From Halococcus qingdaonensis (GTDB lineage: Archaea > Halobacteriota > Halobacteria > Halobacteriales > Halococcaceae), in NCBI RefSeq assembly GCF_024508235.1, contig NZ_CP101943.1:806001-870000 (forward strand): 64,000 bases of DNA, given 5' to 3'. The notes below the pieces were generated by a model. The model saw only the letters and a program-made list of their open reading frames with translations, ran no database searches and was not told where the DNA came from. Each line of letters begins with the position of its first letter. The stretch's first letter is position 1. The position numbers and the translations under genes were made by a program. This document shows, in pieces, positions 17,098 to 25,758 of the stretch.

Positions 17098-18132
17098 ATG
17101 GCCGATCGCGGTGACGTCTGCGTCCTGATTCCTACCTTCGACGAGGCCGCGACCATCGGCGGCGTCGTCGACGGCTTCGTCGAGCGCGGCTTTTCCAACG
17201 TGCTCGTCGTCGATGGTCACTCGACCGATGGCACGCGAGAACTCGCCCGCGAACACGGCGCACGCGTCATCGAACAGTCCGGTCAGGGAAAGGGTGCCGG
17301 CAAGGGTCAGGCCGTCCGCGAGGGGATCGCCCACTCGACGGCCCCCTACATTCTGATGCTCGACGGTGACGGCACCTACCGGCCGGCCGACGCCGAGGCG
17401 CTGCTCGACCCGCTCCTCGCTGGCGAGGCCGATCACGTCATCGGTGATCGGTATGCCGATATGGCCGACGGCGCGATGACGCGGTTCAACGGGTTGGGCA
17501 ACCGGCTCATCAACCGTGCCTTCCGCACCGTCCACGGCCGCGATGTCGGCGACGTTCTCAGCGGCTATCGCGCGTTCACCCGCGAGTCGTTCGAGCGGTG
17601 CCGACCGACGGCCGAGGGGTTCGGCATCGAGACCGAACTCGCCGTCGAGTGCGTCAAACACGGCATCCCCACGCGGGTCGTTCCGATCACCTACCGCGCC
17701 CGGCCCGCCGAGTCGGAGACGAACCTCCGGCCCGTGCGTGACGGCGCGCGCATCCTGCTCACGCTCTATCGGCTGGCAAAGACGAACAACCCCCTGTTCT
17801 ACTTCGGCAGCGCCGGCGCGCTCTCGGGGTTCGTCGGTGCGATCCTGGCCGCCTACGTCCTCGTCGAGTGGCTCACGCTTCGCATCTCCCACGAGGTGCT
17901 CGCGGTCGCGGCGGCCTTTGCGGTCATCGTCGGCGTCCAGCTGGTGATGTTCGGCGTGCTCTCGGACATGATCCTCGCGATCAACCGCGAGCAGACGCGC
18001 CGGTTCGAGGGACTCGTCGCGAACGCACGGGACGATTCGCGACCGACGGCCGACGACGAGCCGCGAGCCGAGCGCGCTCGCGTGGACGACCGGCGCGAAC
18101 GCGTGAGCGGGCGGGCGGGCGAACGCGACTAG
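17098..18132 (+). CDS. aglJ: Dolichyl-phosphate glycosyltransferase AglJ-like (GT2)
   Basis: Adds the first sugar to dolichyl phosphate in haloarchaeal N-glycosylation. 344 residues: a GT-A catalytic domain (VCVLIPTFDEAATIGGVV, LMLDGDGTYRPADAEALL, DVLSGYRAFTRESF, GIETELAVECVKHGIPTRV) and two C-terminal membrane helices (about 240-300, ending LVMFGVLSDMILAINREQTRR). The whole pattern resembles Haloferax AglJ. The start MADRGDVCVL is preferred over the Arg-rich upstream Met. The last ~45 residues are a charged, low-complexity tail. The stop overlaps the convergent gene's stop by four bases. Confidence 0.9.
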   Translation: MADRGDVCVLIPTFDEAATIGGVVDGFVERGFSNVLVVDGHSTDGTRELAREHGARVIEQSGQGKGAGKGQAVREGIAHSTAPYILMLDGDGTYRPADAEALLDPLLAGEADHVIGDRYADMADGAMTRFNGLGNRLINRAFRTVHGRDVGDVLSGYRAFTRESFERCRPTAEGFGIETELAVECVKHGIPTRVVPITYRARPAESETNLRPVRDGARILLTLYRLAKTNNPLFYFGSAGALSGFVGAILAAYVLVEWLTLRISHEVLAVAAAFAVIVGVQLVMFGVLSDMILAINREQTRRFEGLVANARDDSRPTADDEPRAERARVDDRRERVSGRAGERD

Positions 18133-18449
18133 AAGAGCGAGCGGAGCCGCCCCAAAATTCCCGTCGAGCTCGAACGGCGATGGCGCTCGAACACCGGATG
18201 GAGCGCGTCGTGTAGTTCGTCCGCGGAGTCGAACCGTTCTTGCTCCGCGCGGTCGAGCGCCGTCGAGAGCGCCAGCCCGTTGCCGGCGGGATCACAGGGG
18301 ATCTCGGGGTCGTCGAGCACGCGGACCAGTTCCGCCGAGCCGATGGGATAGGAGACATTGGCGCGGTCGAGGCGCTCGGCGAGCGCGGCGATACCGAACG
18401 CAAGGCTCTCCGGCTCGTCGGCGTCGTCCTGCGGCGGTCTGACACCCAT
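18129..18449 (-). CDS. Small conserved-looking haloarchaeal protein, unknown function
   Basis: 106 residues, acidic in the first part (MGVRPPQDDADEPESL) and ending in a basic tail (RHRRSSSTGILGRLRSLF). It looks like two helical segments around a VSYPIGSAELVRVLDD core, resembling the small DUF5789-type haloarchaeal proteins; I could not confirm that. It is convergent with aglJ and overlaps it by four bases. No enzymatic motif, membrane helix or zinc motif is seen. Confidence 0.6.
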   Translation of the reverse strand: MGVRPPQDDADEPESLAFGIAALAERLDRANVSYPIGSAELVRVLDDPEIPCDPAGNGLALSTALDRAEQERFDSADELHDALHPVFERHRRSSSTGILGRLRSLF

Positions 18450-18568
18450 GACGGGGCGTAACGACCGAGCAACGAAAAACCTGCGGCACGAGCGCTCGTC
18501 GATCCCGTCCGTCGGTCGGTGGGGAGACAGGGTGAAGGTTTATTCGCCCGCCCACGGGAACCGTTCAT

Positions 18569-19531
18569 ATGGACGTTGGCGTGCTCACCGTGCCCCTTGG
18601 CGACCAGCCGCTCGACGAAACGCTCGCCTATCTCGGCGATCTCGGCGTCGACACCGCCGAACTGGGCTGTGGCGGCAACCCCGGCGACGACCACCTCGTG
18701 CGCGAGGAGTATCTCGACGACGAGGCCGCCCAGGAGGAGTTGCTGGATCGACTCGACGAGCACGATCTCCGAGTGAGCGCGCTCGCGACGCACAACAACC
18801 CGATCCATCCCGACGACGAGCGCGCCGCGGCGGCCGACACCGAACTCCGAGAGGCGATCGAACTCGCCGCCCAGCTGGGCGTCGACACCGTCACGACGTT
18901 CTCGGGGCTGCCTGCCGGTGGACCGAACGACGAGGTGCCCAACTGGATCACCGCACCGTGGCCGGCTGAGCACGAGGAGGCCCACGACTACCAGTGGGAG
19001 ATCGCCGAGGACTATTGGGCGGGGCTCGCCGAATTCGCCGATGATCAGGGCGTGAACGTCGCCATCGAGATGCATCCGAACATGCTCGTCTACGAGCCGA
19101 CGGGGATGGAGCGACTGCGCGAGGCCACCAACGAGCGCATCGGCGCGAACTTCGACCCCTCGCATCTCTACTGGCAGGGCATCGACGTGCCGCGGGCGAT
19201 CCGGTATCTCGGCGAGGCGATCCACCACGTCCACGCGAAGGATACCGGGCTCTACGAGGCCAACGCCGACGTGAAGGGCTATCTCGACACGACACCCTAC
19301 ACCGAGGAGGCAGAGCGCTCGTGGCTGTTCAGAACCGTGGGCTACGGCCACGGCGAATCCCACTGGAAGGAGGTCGTCTCGACCCTCAGAATGGTCGGCT
19401 ACGACGGCGCGCTGTCGATCGAGCACGAGGATTCGCTGACGAGTTCGCGCGAGGGGCTGGAGAAAGCCGTCGACGTGCTCTCGCGAGCAGTGTTCGAAAC
19501 TACGCCCGGCGACGCCTACTGGGCGGAGTGA
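18569..19531 (+). CDS. Sugar phosphate isomerase/epimerase (xylose isomerase-like TIM barrel)
   Basis: 320 residues of the AP-endonuclease 2/xylose isomerase-like family: MDVGVLTVPLGDQPL start, VALATHNNP-type strand (VSALATHNNPIHPD), VAIEMHPNMLVYEP, NFDPSHLYWQGIDV, HHVHAKDTGLYE and SIEHEDSLTS, which carry the Glu, Asp and His metal ligands. Members isomerise or epimerise sugars, including inositol derivatives. Two Gfo/Idh/MocA oxidoreductases and a PfkB kinase downstream form a plausible polyol or sugar pathway. TTTATT lies 27 bases upstream, so the mRNA is likely leaderless. Confidence 0.87.
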   Translation: MDVGVLTVPLGDQPLDETLAYLGDLGVDTAELGCGGNPGDDHLVREEYLDDEAAQEELLDRLDEHDLRVSALATHNNPIHPDDERAAAADTELREAIELAAQLGVDTVTTFSGLPAGGPNDEVPNWITAPWPAEHEEAHDYQWEIAEDYWAGLAEFADDQGVNVAIEMHPNMLVYEPTGMERLREATNERIGANFDPSHLYWQGIDVPRAIRYLGEAIHHVHAKDTGLYEANADVKGYLDTTPYTEEAERSWLFRTVGYGHGESHWKEVVSTLRMVGYDGALSIEHEDSLTSSREGLEKAVDVLSRAVFETTPGDAYWAE

Positions 19532-19576
19532 ACTCCTCACGAGAGTTTAAGGACGATCGGCCGTGTAGTGATACTG

Positions 19577-19864
19577 ATGAAGTCCATCACGACGGATGCA
19601 GACGTGCTCGGCGGTGATCCGCGTCTCGCCGGAACGCGCATCGGGGTCGCACACGTCTACCGTCGGTACGAAAACGGCGAAGCCCCCGAGGAGATCGCTG
19701 CGGGCTACGATGGGATCTCCGTCGCCGATGTCCACGCCGCACTCGCTTACGCGTTCGACAACCCTGAAACACTGCGCGAGATCGATCGCGAGGCTCGTGT
19801 TGCGGTCGATCGGATTCGCGACGAGCGACCGGTCGATCCCGATGAAATCATCGAGCGGGCGTAA
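19577..19864 (+). CDS. DUF433 antitoxin
   Basis: 95-residue DUF433 protein. The start MKSITTDADVLGGDPRLAGTR is characteristic: the VxGG/DPRxxGTR motif followed by an IxVxxVxxxxxxGxxPEEIA-like helix (HVYRRYENGEAPEEIAAGY). DUF433 proteins are antitoxins of VapBC-like or DUF5615 toxins and carry a DNA-binding helix-turn-helix. Its stop (TAA at 19862-19864) overlaps the first base of the next gene by one nucleotide, so the two are translated as a unit. TTTAAG lies 26 bases upstream. Confidence 0.88.
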   Translation: MKSITTDADVLGGDPRLAGTRIGVAHVYRRYENGEAPEEIAAGYDGISVADVHAALAYAFDNPETLREIDREARVAVDRIRDERPVDPDEIIERA

Positions 19865-20181
19865 TGCGGCTCCTCGCTGACGAGAACTGCCGGCCGGCAC
19901 ACGTATCGGCGCTCGATTCGGCCGGCCACGACGTGAAACGGGTCGGTGATCTCCTGCAAAAGGGCGCAAGCGATGGGGCAGTGCTCGCTGCGGGCCGGGA
20001 CACCGGTCGGATCGTCGTGACCTATGATCGAAAGGATTTCGCCGGCGTGACTGATCATGTCGGGGTGTTCATCGCCGACGAAGGGATGGCTCCGCGGGAC
20101 GTGCGTCGAACCGTCGAACGGATCGATCGTGCGTATCCGTCGCTCGATAACGTCGTCGAATTTCTCGCCGATTGGCACTGA
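19864..20181 (+). CDS. DUF5615 PIN-like toxin
   Basis: 105-residue PIN-like protein paired with DUF433. The N-terminus MRLLADENCRPAHV carries the acidic residues of DUF5615 (LADEN), and GRIVVTYDRKDFAG gives a second acidic cluster, as in PIN RNases that need Asp/Glu for Mg. RNase activity is expected from the family, not shown. Start overlaps the antitoxin stop by one base. The pair lies alone between an isomerase and an oxidoreductase, a typical location for a small mobile module. Confidence 0.85.
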   Translation: MRLLADENCRPAHVSALDSAGHDVKRVGDLLQKGASDGAVLAAGRDTGRIVVTYDRKDFAGVTDHVGVFIADEGMAPRDVRRTVERIDRAYPSLDNVVEFLADWH

Positions 20182-20249
20182 TACTGTTGGATAGATGCAC
20201 GTGGGGTTCGGACCCTGAAACCTAAGACGCCCTCGACTGTACGCCCGAT

Positions 20250-21362
20250 ATGGCACTGCAAATCGGCGTCCTCGGCTATCGGTTCATGGGCAGGGCCCAT
20301 TCGAACGCCTTCGCGCGCCTCCCGATGTTCTTCGACGACGCACCGGACATCGAGCGCCACACGCTCGTCGGGCGCGACGAGGACGCGCTGGCGGCTGCCG
20401 CGGATCGGTTCGGCTTCGCCAACACGGAGACCGACTGGGAGGCAGCCATCGACGAGGTGGATGTCTTCTACAACCTCGGACCGAACCACCTCCACCCCGA
20501 GCCGTCGATCGCGGCGCTCGACGCCGACGTACCCGTGTTCTGTGAGAAACCCCTCGCGCCCACGGTGGAAGACGCAGAGCGCATGGCCGAGGCGGCTTCC
20601 AAGAGCGACGCGATCGCCGGCTGTGCGTTCAACTACCGGTTCGTGCCGGCCATCCAGTACGCGAAGAACCTGATCGACGCGGGCGAACTCGGCGAGATCC
20701 GTCACGTCCGCGGGCGCTATCTCCAGGACTGGGGGACCGACCCCGAGGACCCCTGGTCGTGGCGCATGGACGAGGAGCTCGCGGGGAGCGGTGCGCTCGG
20801 CGATCTCGGCGCGCACACCGTCGATCTCGCGCGTTTCTTGGTCGGCGAGCAGGCCGGCGACATCGAACGCGTCAGCGGCCACCTGGAAACCTTCATCGAG
20901 GAGCGACCGGTGGACGGAAGCGACGAGCGCCGGCCCGTGACCGTCGACGACGCCTACTCGGCCCAGGCCGAATTCGCGGGCGGTGCGATGGGCACCTTCG
21001 AGGCCTCCCGGATGGCGAGCGGCCACAAGAACGATCACACCATCGCGGTCCACGGCTCGGCGGGCAGTCTGAAGTTTTCGCTCGAACGGCTGAACGAACT
21101 GGAGTTGCTCCTGGAAGACGGCCGTGGCTACGAGACCGTCCTCGTGACCGACGAGTCCGACCCCTACGTTGAGCACTGGTGGCCGCCGGGCCACGTCCTG
21201 GGCTGGGAGCACACGTTCGTCCACGAGGACTACGAGTTCCTCTCGGCGGTCGCCGAGGGCGAACCCTACGAGCCGTCGTTCGCGACGGCCTGTGAGGTCC
21301 AGCGCGTGCTCGGGGCCATCGAACGCAGCGACGAACGCGGCGCGTGGGTCGCCGTCGAATAA
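20250..21362 (+). CDS. Gfo/Idh/MocA-family oxidoreductase 1
   Basis: NAD(P)-dependent sugar or polyol dehydrogenase, 370 residues. N-terminal Rossmann fold (MALQIGVLGYRFMGRAHSNAF, with GxxGxxG-like GYRFMG), the cofactor/substrate EKP motif in VFCEKPLAPTV, and a C-terminal alpha/beta domain (FNYRFVPAIQYAKNLID). Residues DLGAHTVDLARFL match the substrate-binding D-x3-H motif of the family. Reaction is a reversible C-H oxidation of a sugar; substrate unknown. It lies in the same direction as the second oxidoreductase and the isomerase. Confidence 0.9.
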   Translation: MALQIGVLGYRFMGRAHSNAFARLPMFFDDAPDIERHTLVGRDEDALAAAADRFGFANTETDWEAAIDEVDVFYNLGPNHLHPEPSIAALDADVPVFCEKPLAPTVEDAERMAEAASKSDAIAGCAFNYRFVPAIQYAKNLIDAGELGEIRHVRGRYLQDWGTDPEDPWSWRMDEELAGSGALGDLGAHTVDLARFLVGEQAGDIERVSGHLETFIEERPVDGSDERRPVTVDDAYSAQAEFAGGAMGTFEASRMASGHKNDHTIAVHGSAGSLKFSLERLNELELLLEDGRGYETVLVTDESDPYVEHWWPPGHVLGWEHTFVHEDYEFLSAVAEGEPYEPSFATACEVQRVLGAIERSDERGAWVAVE

Positions 21363-21418
21363 CGGGTGGATCTGCCGGCGACAGTACGCTTATCCGCGGC
21401 TCACGGTTCGTTTCGACC

Positions 21419-22423
21419 ATGACGAACGACCAGTCACTCCGCGTGGGTCTCATCGGCACCGGCTACATCGGGACGACCGTCGGCGGCCAGTTCCATCACC
21501 ATCCGAAATCGACGGTGGCGGCGATCACCGAGATCGACGCTGACAGGCGTACGACCGCCGCCGAGCGGTTTTCGGTCCCATCGGCGGCGCTCTACGACGA
21601 CTACGAGGAGATGATCGCGGACGCGGCGCTCGACGCGATCCTCGTCGGGACGCCGCACACGCTCCACTACGAGCAGATCATGGCGGGGCTCGACGCGGAT
21701 CTGCACGTCTTCTGTGACAAACCGCTGGCGACCGATCTCGGCCACGCGAAGGAGATCGCCGAGCGCGTCGCAGCGAGCGATCGCACGCTGATGGTCGGCT
21801 ACCAGCGCCACCTCAATCCGGCCTTCATCTCCGCACGTGAGCGGTTCGAGGACACGAAACCGACGTGGATCACCGCCGAGATCACCCAGGACTGGCTCCC
21901 CCAGTTCACCGACACTTGGCGGACGGATCCCGACCTCTCGGGCGGCGGCATGCTCTACGATACGGGCAGTCATCTGCTCGATGGACTGCTCTGGACCTCA
22001 GGGCTGGAGCCGACGGCCGTCTTCTCGCGGATGGAGTTCGTCGACGACGAGCGGCGCGTCGACAGCGAAGCAACAGTATTAATCGAGTTCGCGAACGGTG
22101 CGACCGCGAACGTCTCGGTCTCGGGTGATCTCCCCTGTGTCCGCGAGCATATCCACCTCTGGAACGAGGATGGCGCGGTCTCGCTCGACGGCCGGCAGTG
22201 GGAGCCCCGCAGCGTCACCGACGTCGACACCGACAACACCGAACACGTCCCCTACATCGATCACGACGATCAGGTGAACAAGGCCGAGGCGTTCCTCACG
22301 GCCATCGAGAAGGGGAGCGCGCCGCCCGCGACGGTCCACGACGCGCTGCGCGTCACCGCCGTCACCGAAGCCGCTTACGAATCCGCACGCACGGGTGAGT
22401 GGGTCGACGTCGATCTCGACTGA
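21419..22423 (+). CDS. Gfo/Idh/MocA-family oxidoreductase 2
   Basis: 334 residues starting MTNDQSLRVGLIGTGYIG, a Rossmann GxGxxG. It has the VFCDKPLATDL variant of EKP, then YQRHLNPAFISAR and LYDTGSHLLDGLLW with a D-x3-H motif. The start is chosen at the ATG after TATA-like CTTATCC (21387); an upstream frame is rejected as it overlaps the previous gene's end. The two oxidoreductases share about the same fold but differ in the EKP/DKP site, so they probably use different substrates or directions. Confidence 0.9.
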   Translation: MTNDQSLRVGLIGTGYIGTTVGGQFHHHPKSTVAAITEIDADRRTTAAERFSVPSAALYDDYEEMIADAALDAILVGTPHTLHYEQIMAGLDADLHVFCDKPLATDLGHAKEIAERVAASDRTLMVGYQRHLNPAFISARERFEDTKPTWITAEITQDWLPQFTDTWRTDPDLSGGGMLYDTGSHLLDGLLWTSGLEPTAVFSRMEFVDDERRVDSEATVLIEFANGATANVSVSGDLPCVREHIHLWNEDGAVSLDGRQWEPRSVTDVDTDNTEHVPYIDHDDQVNKAEAFLTAIEKGSAPPATVHDALRVTAVTEAAYESARTGEWVDVDLD

Positions 22424-22497
22424 TCGTCGAATCGGTGGAACCAGCGTGAATCAACCGTTTTCAGAAGTGTTGTAGTAAGACGAACGATCGAATCGAT

Positions 22498-22531
22498 AGC
22501 ATTAATAAGAAGTTGGAACGACGACAGGAGA
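22498..22531 (+). promoter_or_regulatory. Promoter of the ABC-2 permease gene
   Basis: CATTAATAAGAAG (22498-22510) is a clear TATA-like AT-rich box ending about 22 bases before the ATG at 22532. The preceding 100-base gap has a low-GC stretch. The gene should be leaderless and independently transcribed. Confidence 0.5.
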
Positions 22532-23371
22532 ATGAGCGTCGTCGCCGTCACCAAGAAGGAGTTCCTGGACGCCGGTCGTTCATACACGTTCGTCGGGCTC
22601 GTCGCGCTGTTCGTGGCCTTCGGCGTCTTCTTCGCAGCCATCCAGTGGATCCCGAACCTCTATCGGACCGCCGCCGGCGATCGCAGCACGCTGGCGCTGC
22701 TGAACAGCATGCGACAGCCGTCGGTCTTCTTCGTCCCGCTGATCGCCCTCGTGGTCGGCTATGGGGCGATCGCCGGCGAGCGCGCGAGCGGCAGCATCAA
22801 ACTCCTGCTTGGGTTGCCGAACACGCGACGAGAGGTGTTCGTCGGGAAACTCGTCGGTCGGACCGCCGTTGTGACGGTCGCGATCGCGATCGGCTACGGC
22901 TGTGCCGCCCTCGTCGCCGTGCTCTCGTACGACTCCTTCGCGCTCGCCGAGTTCGTGACGTACACGCTGCTCTCGATGCTCTACGCGGCGGTCTGCATCT
23001 CGATCGCGATTGGGTTCTCCGCGAGCACGAAATCGAGATATCGGGCGCTCGCCGGCGCGGCCACGGTGTACGCGACGTTCCTGCTGCTGTGGGACGCGGC
23101 CGTGACGCTGCTCCAGGTCGTCTTCGTCGGCTACGTGGTCCAGCCGGGGGCGCTCCCGGCGTGGGTGTCATTGCTCAAGTATCTGAATCCATCGACGGCG
23201 TTTGCCCACGCGACGATCGCAGTCATCCCCGACGTCCGTTCGATCACGATGTTCCCCTATCTGGAGACGAGCTTCTGGGTCGACTGGTACGGGTTCGTGG
23301 TGCTCGGCTTCTGGACCCTGGTTCCGCTGGCGCTCGGCTACTGGTCGTTCAGCCAGGCGGAGCTGGAGTGA
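22532..23371 (+). CDS. ABC-2 type transporter permease (NosY-like), orphan
   Basis: 279 residues with about six membrane helices, beginning MSVVAVTKKEFLDAGRSYTFV, then a long extracellular loop and a GERASGSIKLLLGLPNTRREVF cytoplasmic loop that is diagnostic of the ABC-2/NosY permease family. No ATP-binding partner is encoded anywhere near, so it must pair with a distant ATPase or act differently. Its neighbours are sugar enzymes, which does not reveal a substrate. Confidence 0.85.
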   Translation: MSVVAVTKKEFLDAGRSYTFVGLVALFVAFGVFFAAIQWIPNLYRTAAGDRSTLALLNSMRQPSVFFVPLIALVVGYGAIAGERASGSIKLLLGLPNTRREVFVGKLVGRTAVVTVAIAIGYGCAALVAVLSYDSFALAEFVTYTLLSMLYAAVCISIAIGFSASTKSRYRALAGAATVYATFLLLWDAAVTLLQVVFVGYVVQPGALPAWVSLLKYLNPSTAFAHATIAVIPDVRSITMFPYLETSFWVDWYGFVVLGFWTLVPLALGYWSFSQAELE

Positions 23372-23463
23372 ACTACGATCCCGAACGAGGCAACGCATCG
23401 TAAACGAACGACCGCACCGAGCGGTGGGCGACGTTCAAATAGCTCCCGCCGACACGATCGGGT

Positions 23464-24414
23464 ATGCCCGATCCCGACGTTCTCGTCGCCGGCGAGGCGC
23501 TCGTCGACTTCCTGCCCGACCGATCAGGGCCGCTCCGGGATGTCGAGATGTTCAGCCGACGAGCGGGTGGCGCACCGGCGAACGTCGCCATCGCGCTCGC
23601 CCGACTGGACGAGCGGCCGTGGTTCCTCTCGAACCTCTCGACCGACGCCTTCGGCGAGTTCCTTGCCGACACGCTCGCCGCCGAAGGGATCCCCGAACGG
23701 TTCCTCACTTGCGACGAGGAGCATCGAACAACGCTCGCGTTCGTCTCTCACGACACCGACGCCGACCGAAGTTTCGAGTTCTACCGCACTGCGACCGCCG
23801 ATCAGCATATCGATCCCAGTGTCGTCAAGGACGACGCACTCAGAACTATCTCGTGGGTCGTTCTGGGCGGCGTCGCGCTCGCGAGCGAGCCCGCACGCAC
23901 GCGACTGCTCGATTTCGCCGAACGTGCGCGCGAGCACGGCTGTACGATCGTCCTCGATCCGAACAGGCGACCGGAGCTCTGGCCCGACGCGGCGACCTAC
24001 GAACGGGTGCTCAGCAAGGTACTCACGTTCACCGATATCTGCAAGGTTTCGGACGAGGACCTCGTGAGCACGCGCTTCGCCGACGAATCACTCGACTCGC
24101 TGCTCGATGCCGGGCCACACACCGTCGTCTCGACCCGCGGTGCGAACGGGGCGCATGTCGTCGCCGGCGAGGACGCATCCTGGGGACCCGACGAATACGA
24201 GCACGGTGGCTACGCGGTCGACCCGGCCGACACGACAGGTGCGGGCGACGCTTTTCTCGCAGGAGTGCTATACGGACTCACGAACGGCGAACCGATCGAC
24301 GAGGCGCTCGCGTTCGCCAACGCCGTCGCCGCGCTGACGACGACCGAACAGGGGGCGATCGCCGCGCTGCCCGATCGCGAAGCAGTGGCTGCGTTCCGCG
24401 ATAGTTCCGTATGA
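23464..24414 (+). CDS. PfkB-family carbohydrate kinase (fructokinase-like)
   Basis: 316 residues, start MPDPDVLVAGEALVDFLPD. PfkB features: GGAPANVAIALARL (substrate side) and the C-terminal DTTGAGDAFLAGVLYG with catalytic Asp in GAGD. Differs from kdgK, and the AGEALVDFLPDRSG start is like fructokinases (ScrK). Likely phosphorylates a ketose or related sugar produced by the isomerase or oxidoreductases upstream. TATA-like CAAATAG lies 28 bases before the start. Confidence 0.87.
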   Translation: MPDPDVLVAGEALVDFLPDRSGPLRDVEMFSRRAGGAPANVAIALARLDERPWFLSNLSTDAFGEFLADTLAAEGIPERFLTCDEEHRTTLAFVSHDTDADRSFEFYRTATADQHIDPSVVKDDALRTISWVVLGGVALASEPARTRLLDFAERAREHGCTIVLDPNRRPELWPDAATYERVLSKVLTFTDICKVSDEDLVSTRFADESLDSLLDAGPHTVVSTRGANGAHVVAGEDASWGPDEYEHGGYAVDPADTTGAGDAFLAGVLYGLTNGEPIDEALAFANAVAALTTTEQGAIAALPDREAVAAFRDSSV

Positions 24415-24646
24415 AAAGGGACGGTCGAAACTCGTAGCAGTATGTCGGTCTACGCGCCGGGAACCGCGCCGGCGACGAACCACCAGCTCGTTCCCGACGT
24501 TGGTTCGTCGTTTTTCTCCTCGGCTCTCGTGTGATCCCTGCGGTGTTGCCAGTTCATATTCGAATAAAGGGTTTACTCGAACTTGAATATTATGTTCTAC
24601 CGATATTTCTATCGTGGACGTTCACGAGGGATGGCCGGCTTCTGAA
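24415..24646. other. Gap between convergent genes with an AT-rich, TrmB-like island
   Basis: This 232-base gap holds no convincing gene. An AT-rich stretch at 24550-24610 contains the palindrome TATTCGAATA (24558-24567) and, at 24574-24589, TACTC-N7-AATA. Read on the other strand this is TATT-N7-GAGTA, one mismatch from a TrmB box. Two tiny frames (24442-24534, 30 codons; 24592-24645, 17 codons) are not supported by similarity. Confidence 0.4.
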
Positions 24647-25120
24647 CTACTGGCCCCACTGCCACCACGGCGGCAGCCGTTCGAGCACGGCGACCAGCCG
24701 GGGGAACAGTCTGACAGCACTGATCGAGAGGAGTGTTGCAACCACGAGCGAACCGAGCGCCGAGCCAAGAAACACGCCGACCGCAGCGCCGCCGACGGCC
24801 GCGAACGCGATGGCGAGGCTGTGATAGACGAGACGGACGAGAGCCGTTTCGTAGCTCAGCGACGGCCAGTCGAACGACTCGCTCCAGCGGATCGTACCGA
24901 TAGCGAGCGAGAGCGTCGTGACGGCAACCAGTGCGGCGAACTTCAGTTCGGCGTCGAACGGCGTATCGAGCAGCGCCAGCAACGTTGGAAAGCCGAATAT
25001 GACGACCTCCGCGAGACCGAAGAAGACGGTTTCGACCCAGCGCTCGGAGCCTTCCTTGCGGGTCGCTCGCGGTCCGCCCTTGCGCCGTTCGATGGCGTTG
25101 TCGGTCCCACGCCGACGCAT
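24647..25120 (-). CDS. Small integral membrane protein, haloarchaeal, unknown
   Basis: 157 residues with a basic N-terminus (MRRRGTDNAIERRKGGPRATRK) and four membrane helices (approximately VETVFFGLAEVVIFGF, LKFAALVAVTTLSLA, LVRLVYHSLAIAFAAVG and GSLVVATLLSISAVR). It starts ten bases after the gfcR stop on the same strand, so it is probably co-transcribed with gfcR. No known motif. A role in sugar regulation would be an inference from position only. Confidence 0.72.
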   Translation of the reverse strand: MRRRGTDNAIERRKGGPRATRKEGSERWVETVFFGLAEVVIFGFPTLLALLDTPFDAELKFAALVAVTTLSLAIGTIRWSESFDWPSLSYETALVRLVYHSLAIAFAAVGGAAVGVFLGSALGSLVVATLLSISAVRLFPRLVAVLERLPPWWQWGQ

Positions 25121-25130
25121 CCGTCGACGA

Positions 25131-25757
25131 CTATTCCTCGCGGCTCACGCGGATGACCTGGAGCAGCGACTTCACGGGGACGCCCTCCAGTTCCTCGACG
25201 CCGCGCTTGTCGACCAGCACGCCACAGCCGACCGGGCTGCCGCCCTCTTCGGTGATAGCGTCGATCGTCTCGGTCATCGTCGTGCCGCTGGTGATGGTGT
25301 CGTCGATCACGTAGCAGTCCCGGCCACGGATCTCGGCGAAATTTCGCGAGAAGCTCCCGCTCAGATCGTCGATGTCGCCCTCCTCCCACTGGTGTTTCCT
25401 GGGTGCGTACGCCGCGAGATCCGCATCGAGTTCGAGCGCCACGGTCGTCGCCAGCGGCGTCCCGGCTTTCTCGATCCCGACGACGAGATCGACGTCCTCG
25501 CCCCCGAGGAGATCGGCCATCGCGTGGCCGACGTCAGCGAGACGGGTGCTATCGCGCCCGAGCGCGCTCCAGTCGACGTGGATGTCTTCGAGCGCGTCCG
25601 ACGACTCCCGGGTAGTCGTGTCGCTCCCCTCGCCGCGATCGACCAGCCAGCTCGCCGTCTCGCGGGAGACGTTCAGCTCGTCGGCGATTTCGCCGTTCGA
25701 GAGACCCTGGCCCGCCAGCTCGTTCGCGCTCTCGATGAGGTCGTCGACGTTCTTCAT
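25131..25757 (-). CDS. gfcR: GfcR, PRTase-type transcriptional regulator of sugar catabolism
   Basis: 208 residues: an N-terminal helix-turn-helix (about 1-40, GLSNGEIADELNVSRETASWL) fused to a phosphoribosyltransferase domain with the PRPP-binding loop YVIDDTITSGTT (149-160). Formerly annotated as orotate phosphoribosyltransferase-like PyrE2. In Haloferax volcanii GfcR activates genes of glucose (semi-phosphorylative Entner-Doudoroff) and fructose degradation. In this window gnaD, kdgA, kdgK and the PfkB kinase are natural targets, although they are 15-20 kb away. TATA-like CCTATTAC lies about 25 bases upstream. A stem-loop sits between it and the ATG. Confidence 0.88.
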   Translation of the reverse strand: MKNVDDLIESANELAGQGLSNGEIADELNVSRETASWLVDRGEGSDTTTRESSDALEDIHVDWSALGRDSTRLADVGHAMADLLGGEDVDLVVGIEKAGTPLATTVALELDADLAAYAPRKHQWEEGDIDDLSGSFSRNFAEIRGRDCYVIDDTITSGTTMTETIDAITEEGGSPVGCGVLVDKRGVEELEGVPVKSLLQVIRVSREE

Positions 25758-25758
25758 C

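Noticed and set aside
24442-24534. 30-codon frame (MSVYAPGTAP start) with GC-rich third positions
   Set aside because: No promoter, no similarity known to me, and 79 percent GC3 is not distinctive at this length.
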